Shown: positions 59,913 to 64,000 of the stretch, one piece after another
Numbering within the stretch: the first letter of the stretch is position 1
Layout of the letters: each line of letters starts with the position of its first letter
NCBI RefSeq assembly: GCF_000278275.1
Contig: NZ_JH725147.1
Location: 1,743,063-1,807,062, forward strand
DNA length: 64,000 nt
Reading direction: 5' to 3'
From: Bartonella tamiae Th239
GTDB taxonomy: Bacteria > Pseudomonadota > Alphaproteobacteria > Rhizobiales > Rhizobiaceae
Translations under genes and position numbers: made by a program
Notes under the pieces: model-generated
Database searches by the model: none
What the model was told of the DNA's origin: nothing
Seen by the model: the letters and a program-made list of their open reading frames with translations, nothing else

Positions 59913-60800
59913 CTAAGACGCTTTCTTTCCACCGCCAAAGGCTTGTGAAATCCATGATCCAGAATTTTCTTGCGGGGAAACCCCCCCTTTACGTAACAGA
60001 TTATAAGCGTTTAGATACCACTTACTTTCAGGATAATTTTGTCCTAAAACTGCTGCCGCTGTTTGCGCCTCAGAAGTTAAACCAAGAGCATAATTGGCTT
60101 CAGTTAACCGATACAGGGCTTCTTCAACTTGATTGGTATTAGAATATTCTTCTACAACATTACGATAACGTTTTAAAGCAGCCAAATATTGTTTACGTTC
60201 TTGATAATAGCGGCCAATTTGCATCTCTTTGCCAGCCAATTGCTCACGTCCAAAACGAATTTTTGTACGTGCATCATCAACATATTCAGAATCGGGATAA
60301 CGATCCACCACTTCCTGCATAGCTGCCACTGCACGTTTTGTATCTTTTTGATCACGTGTAATGTCAGGAATTTGGCGGAAATATGCAAGCCCAATAATAT
60401 AATATGCATAAGCAGATTCTTCAGATGTTGGATAAAGTGCTAAATAGCGCTTTGCCATATTCACTGCTTCATCATAATTGCCTTGCCTATAATTGGTAAA
60501 GGCACCCATGACCAATGCCTTGCGCGCCCATTCAGTATAAGGATGTTGACGATCAATGGTTTCAAATTTTTTCGATGCTTCACCAAAGCGACCATCTTCA
60601 AGATTTGCCAAAGCTTGATTGTAAAGCACATCGGGTGGGTCAATCGTCTCAACATAAGCACTCAAATCAAGATCATCATCCTTGTTTGAACAGGCTGCAA
60701 GCAAACTCACGCTTACAAGCATAAGACCGACGCATATTTTTTTCGAAATATCAAAATGTGCGTTTTTAACGTTTTTTACAAACGAAATAGACTTCGTCAT
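59913..60800 (-). CDS. bamD: Outer membrane assembly lipoprotein BamD
   Basis: A 295-aa lipoprotein of the BAM complex that folds outer-membrane beta-barrels. The signal and lipobox are LLAACSNK with lipidated Cys37. The mature part has five tetratricopeptide-like helix pairs: [75 protein letters not shown] and others. The N-terminal extension of about 20 residues before the hydrophobic core is longer than usual, so translation may begin further in. Confidence 0.94.
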   Translation of the reverse strand: MTKSISFVKNVKNAHFDISKKICVGLMLVSVSLLAACSNKDDDLDLSAYVETIDPPDVLYNQALANLEDGRFGEASKKFETIDRQHPYTEWARKALVMGAFTNYRQGNYDEAVNMAKRYLALYPTSEESAYAYYIIGLAYFRQIPDITRDQKDTKRAVAAMQEVVDRYPDSEYVDDARTKIRFGREQLAGKEMQIGRYYQERKQYLAALKRYRNVVEEYSNTNQVEEALYRLTEANYALGLTSEAQTAAAVLGQNYPESKWYLNAYNLLRKGGVSPQENSGSWISQAFGGGKKAS

Positions 60801-61055
60801 ATTTTCTCTGGCCTTCCCACACTGCCTTTAACAATTGCCATGCCAAAATTAAAAAATTCTGCACTTTTTAACGCATAAAGCACACAATCTCAATCAGCAA
60901 GATCAAATTTATACAACAAAACCAAATTTGGCTTTATCATTAATGAGTCTTTTCAATCAGCTTTCAAATGAAATACCCGATTAGTTTAATATTGGTCAAT
61001 CATTGCTTGACGGCTCAATTGTGGCAAAAACAAAAAAAACCATTTTTTTTTGAAT

Positions 61056-61985
61056 TTATGCTGTTAAAGCTCTTAATTCATAAGCCTTATGATTATCCAA
61101 AAGTGCTTTAACCAATTGAGCATTTAATGCATGTCCACCCCGGTAAGAGCGAAACAACCCTATAAAAGGTGCGCCTAAAAGCGCGGTATCACCAATTGCA
61201 TCCAATAATTTATGGCGCACAAATTCATTATCATAATAAAGACCTTGAGGATTGACGATTGTATCATCATCACCAATAACAATAGAATTTTCTAAAGATG
61301 AACCAAGCGCCATCCCCTTAGCCCGTAACATTTCGACATCCTTTAAAAATCCAAAAGTGCGTGCCCGCGAGATTTCCTTTTGAAAGGCAACGCGCTCCAA
61401 ATCGAAAATTAATTTACTCGAACCAATTGCAGGTGAAGAAAATGCAATTGAAACGTCGAACCGTCGTCCAGAAAATGGACAAAACTCCGCATAAGATTCC
61501 CCTGATTCGACACGTATTGGCTGTTTAATTATGATATATTTACGCAATGCTTTTTGGCGTAAAAGTCCTGTTTCTTCAAAAGCTGTGCAATAAGTTAAAG
61601 AACCACCATCAAGAATTGGAATTTCGTTAGAACTAACATGAATCATTATATTATCAATATTAAAAGCTGAAATTGCCGCCATAAGATGTTCAATTGTTTC
61701 AACGCGTATGTCCCCCTCACCCAAAACTGTTGATAAAGAAGTTGCACCCGTCTCACTGGAATGCGCATTAAATTGGTATTTCGTACCATCAGCTTTTTTC
61801 CGTACGAAAACAATGCCTGTATCAATTTCAGCAGGCATAAGTGTAAGTGTGCACGCGCGCCCACTATGAACACCGACACCTTCAAATGTAATCGTCTTAC
61901 GTATTGTCGATTGAAACTCTGGTTGCATCATCGCATCGACTGGTATGTCATTCTTAACACTCATAGGTTTGTTCAAAGTGCTCAT
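61056..61985 (-). CDS. lpxC: UDP-3-O-acyl-N-acetylglucosamine deacetylase
   Basis: A 309-aa zinc amidase, the committed step of lipid A synthesis. The two sub-domains carry GVGVHSGRACTLTLMPAE, the zinc ligand His in TIEHLMAAISAF, and His238/Asp242-type ligands in VRHKLLDAIGDTALLGAPFIG. The catalytic His lies in RGGHALNAQLVKALL near the end. The start is taken at the first ATG; the first 25 residues before STIRKTITFEGVGVHSG are an extension. The order ftsZ-lpxC-bamD-recN on one strand is typical of related alphaproteobacteria. Confidence 0.96.
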   Translation of the reverse strand: MSTLNKPMSVKNDIPVDAMMQPEFQSTIRKTITFEGVGVHSGRACTLTLMPAEIDTGIVFVRKKADGTKYQFNAHSSETGATSLSTVLGEGDIRVETIEHLMAAISAFNIDNIMIHVSSNEIPILDGGSLTYCTAFEETGLLRQKALRKYIIIKQPIRVESGESYAEFCPFSGRRFDVSIAFSSPAIGSSKLIFDLERVAFQKEISRARTFGFLKDVEMLRAKGMALGSSLENSIVIGDDDTIVNPQGLYYDNEFVRHKLLDAIGDTALLGAPFIGLFRSYRGGHALNAQLVKALLDNHKAYELRALTA

Positions 61986-62125
61986 AATTTTATTCCAATT
62001 TTTTTATATAAAATATCACGTAATGAAATCAAAAGATAAAACTCATTTACAACTATAGTCGATATTTTTTTTATGTGGTGAAACTATGCACACCATTCTC
62101 ATTATATTTTTCTTAAACATAAAAA

Positions 62126-62147
62126 AACCGCTGTCGAAACAGCGGTT
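62126..62147 (-). terminator. Terminator of ftsZ
   Basis: AACCGCTGT and ACAGCGGTT with a CGAA loop. On the minus strand the stem is followed by TTTTTTT, about 80 bp past the ftsZ stop. Confidence 0.92.
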
Positions 62148-62225
62148 AAATAAGGAATAAGGGCTTTTTTAGAAGAAGAGATAATTAAATCTCCTCTTTT
62201 AATATAGTGGTTTCATCTCAAGATT

Positions 62226-64000
62226 TTAATGAGATTGACGACGCAAAAAGGCTGGAATTTCCAATTGATCCTCTTCACTCATATTTGAACGTTGTTGCTG
62301 CTGTTGTGGCTGAGGGCGTACTTGATTATCAGCATTGCGACGTGGTGCATAAACATTTGCATCAGGAGAAATTGCACGGCGATTTTCCATTTGTGGCATA
62401 GAAGGACGGCGTGGCGATGGATTTGAAGCGGGTTCTAAACGCGCCGTAGGTTCTGCTTCATCACGATGCATTAAACTTTGTGTAAGTTTTTGCCACAAAC
62501 TACGCGGTCCTGGTTGTGGTGTGCTGCGTTCATGTGAAGCTGCCATTTGTTCACGACCAACAGAAGGAAAATCACTCAATTCAGGCATCCGCGCTGGTGC
62601 AGAACGCTGAACTTGACGAGGAGAAGAATTTTCCTGTGATACATCAAATGCATTATCAACCATTTCATTTTGAGCAGGTTCTTCTAAAACACGCGCAGTT
62701 GCTTCCATTGATACTTGCTGTGTCATATGTTGCTGTGGCACAGCTTGACCACCCATTCGCGGAGCTCCAAATGCCTGCGCTTGACCACCGGCGTGATGTG
62801 AGTTTGCATGAGAATGGGCGCCACTATTATTGTGCATTTGTGCATAAGCACCAGCAGGAGCTTGTGCATGCGAACGCTGTTGTGCATGCCCCACTTGAGA
62901 TGTTGGTGATTTGAAAATTTGGCTTTTAGGTCTGAAAGGCTCATTAACAGGTTGATTGATTTCAACCTCAAGCGCTTCCATAACCTCAACCATAGATTCA
63001 TGGCGGCTTTCTGATTTAGGTGCTGAAGCAGCAACAGGCTTAGAAGCGGTTGCAGCTTCTTGTTTACGTATTGGTGCCGACATACGTTGAGCGGCAAAAT
63101 CACCCGGCTGGATACCATCCGCTGCGACACGGTCAATACCTGTAGCAACGACAGAGACACGAACAACCCCTTCCAAAGATTCATCATCAATGGCACCAAA
63201 GATAACATTGGCATCTGAATCAACTTCTTCACGGATACGATTGGCCGCTTCATCAACCTCAAACAAGGTAAGATCGCGACCACCTGTGATAGAAATTAAC
63301 AGTCCGCGTGCGCCGCGCATAGATGTTTCATCCAAAAGTGGGTTTGCAATTGCAGCTTCAGCAGCAGCAAGGGCGCGCCCTTCACCTGATGCTTCACCAG
63401 TTCCCATCATTGCACGGCCCATTTCATGCATCACAGAGCGGACATCTGCAAAGTCAAGATTAATCAAACCTTCTTTGATCATCAAATCTGTGATTGAAGC
63501 AACACCAGAATAAAGCACCTGATCTGCCATCATAAACGCATCAGCAAAAGTCGTTTTTTCATTCGCGATACGGAAAAGATTTTGATTAGGAATAACAATT
63601 AATGTATCGACAGATTTTTGCAGTTCTTCAATTCCAGCTTCTGCCGTTTTCATACGACGCGCCCCTTCAAAATGAAAAGGCTTGGTTACGACGCCAACGG
63701 TAAGAATACCTTTTTCACGAGCAGCACGCGCAACAACAGGTGCCGCACCTGTACCCGTACCACCACCCATGCCGCAAGTGATAAACACCATATGCGAATT
63801 TCCAAGATAATCTTTGATTTCGTCCAAGCACTCTTCGGCAGCCGCTTGTCCGACCTCAGGCAAGGCACCAGCACCCAAACCTTCCGTAACAGCAGCACCT
63901 AATTGAATAACGCGATCTGCCTTAGACATTGTTAAAGCTTGTGCGTCAGTGTTTGCCACAACAAAATCAACGCCGCGCATACCAGCATTAATCATATTAT
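62226..64000 (-). CDS. ftsZ: Cell division protein FtsZ (N-terminus outside window)
   Basis: At least 590 codons are visible, and the true start lies beyond the right edge. The GTPase part has NTDAQAL (start of the nucleotide site), the tubulin signature [18 protein letters not shown] and [14 protein letters not shown]. The synergy loop and core end by about residue 310. Then comes a long Ala/Gln/His/Pro-rich linker (about 220 residues) and a conserved C-terminal tail [12 protein letters not shown] that binds FtsA-type partners. The long linker is typical of Bartonella and rhizobial FtsZ. The protein forms the division ring. Confidence 0.97.
   Translation of the reverse strand, partial: NMINAGMRGVDFVVANTDAQALTMSKADRVIQLGAAVTEGLGAGALPEVGQAAAEECLDEIKDYLGNSHMVFITCGMGGGTGTGAAPVVARAAREKGILTVGVVTKPFHFEGARRMKTAEAGIEELQKSVDTLIVIPNQNLFRIANEKTTFADAFMMADQVLYSGVASITDLMIKEGLINLDFADVRSVMHEMGRAMMGTGEASGEGRALAAAEAAIANPLLDETSMRGARGLLISITGGRDLTLFEVDEAANRIREEVDSDANVIFGAIDDESLEGVVRVSVVATGIDRVAADGIQPGDFAAQRMSAPIRKQEAATASKPVAASAPKSESRHESMVEVMEALEVEINQPVNEPFRPKSQIFKSPTSQVGHAQQRSHAQAPAGAYAQMHNNSGAHSHANSHHAGGQAQAFGAPRMGGQAVPQQHMTQQVSMEATARVLEEPAQNEMVDNAFDVSQENSSPRQVQRSAPARMPELSDFPSVGREQMAASHERSTPQPGPRSLWQKLTQSLMHRDEAEPTARLEPASNPSPRRPSMPQMENRRAISPDANVYAPRRNADNQVRPQPQQQQQRSNMSEEDQLEIPAFLRRQSH

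Overview
The window looks like the chromosome of an AT-rich alphaproteobacterium of the order Hyphomicrobiales (Rhizobiales), most like Bartonellaceae. Evidence: a circularly permuted two-piece tmRNA with the tag ANDNYAEARLAA, an SspB-alpha type ClpXP adaptor beside it, a fused SecDF, an FtsZ with a long C-terminal extension, the order ftsZ-lpxC-bamD-recN-ligA, and families typical of this order (BA14K, DUF992, DUF4169, RHH_4, DUF3772-type MscS). The genus is inferred from gene content and base composition only.

Layout. 0-3.4 kb: part of an ABC importer (2-aminoethylphosphonate/iron type), a GNAT acetyltransferase and a mercaptopyruvate sulfurtransferase. 3.7-7.4 kb: DEAD-box helicase, a small secreted protein and threonine dehydratase, then tRNA-Leu(TAA). 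8.0-12.7 kb: a co-directional set of four glycosyltransferases with a DUF378 membrane protein, probably making one surface glycan or glycolipid. 12.8-22.9 kb: MscS-type channel, SecDF, a CPA2 antiporter with an RCK domain, a YbhN-type membrane protein, and a fusion of a degenerate MfnB-like barrel with dihydroneopterin aldolase. 23.1-25.2 kb: TerC-CBS protein with a roughly 250-nt structured leader, then tRNA-Lys(CTT).

25.2-34.7 kb is an accessory island directly downstream of tRNA-Lys, made almost wholly of decayed genes. In order: the C-terminal end of a TraG/VirD4 coupling protein and its ribbon-helix-helix partner, MFS and SDR remnants, an IS5/IS427-group transposase remnant, a decayed prophage module (helicase, DUF1064 and others), a degenerate tRNA-Met, a broken GT41-like glycosyltransferase, two intact GT2 glycosyltransferases, a further broken polysaccharide protein, and an 88-bp inverted-repeat element. 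No integrase and no duplicated tRNA end were seen.

34.8-64 kb is ordinary core genome: DUF992 and BA14K envelope proteins, ilvC with an upstream TetR gene and a perfect palindromic operator, kup, pdxJ, dctA, tmRNA-sspB-DUF4169-RHH_4, a kinase-like protein, UvrD-type helicase, PoxB, SCO1/SenC, prmA, aminopeptidase P, an EamA transporter with ligA, recN, bamD, lpxC and the 5'-truncated ftsZ. Several strong hairpin terminators lie between the units.
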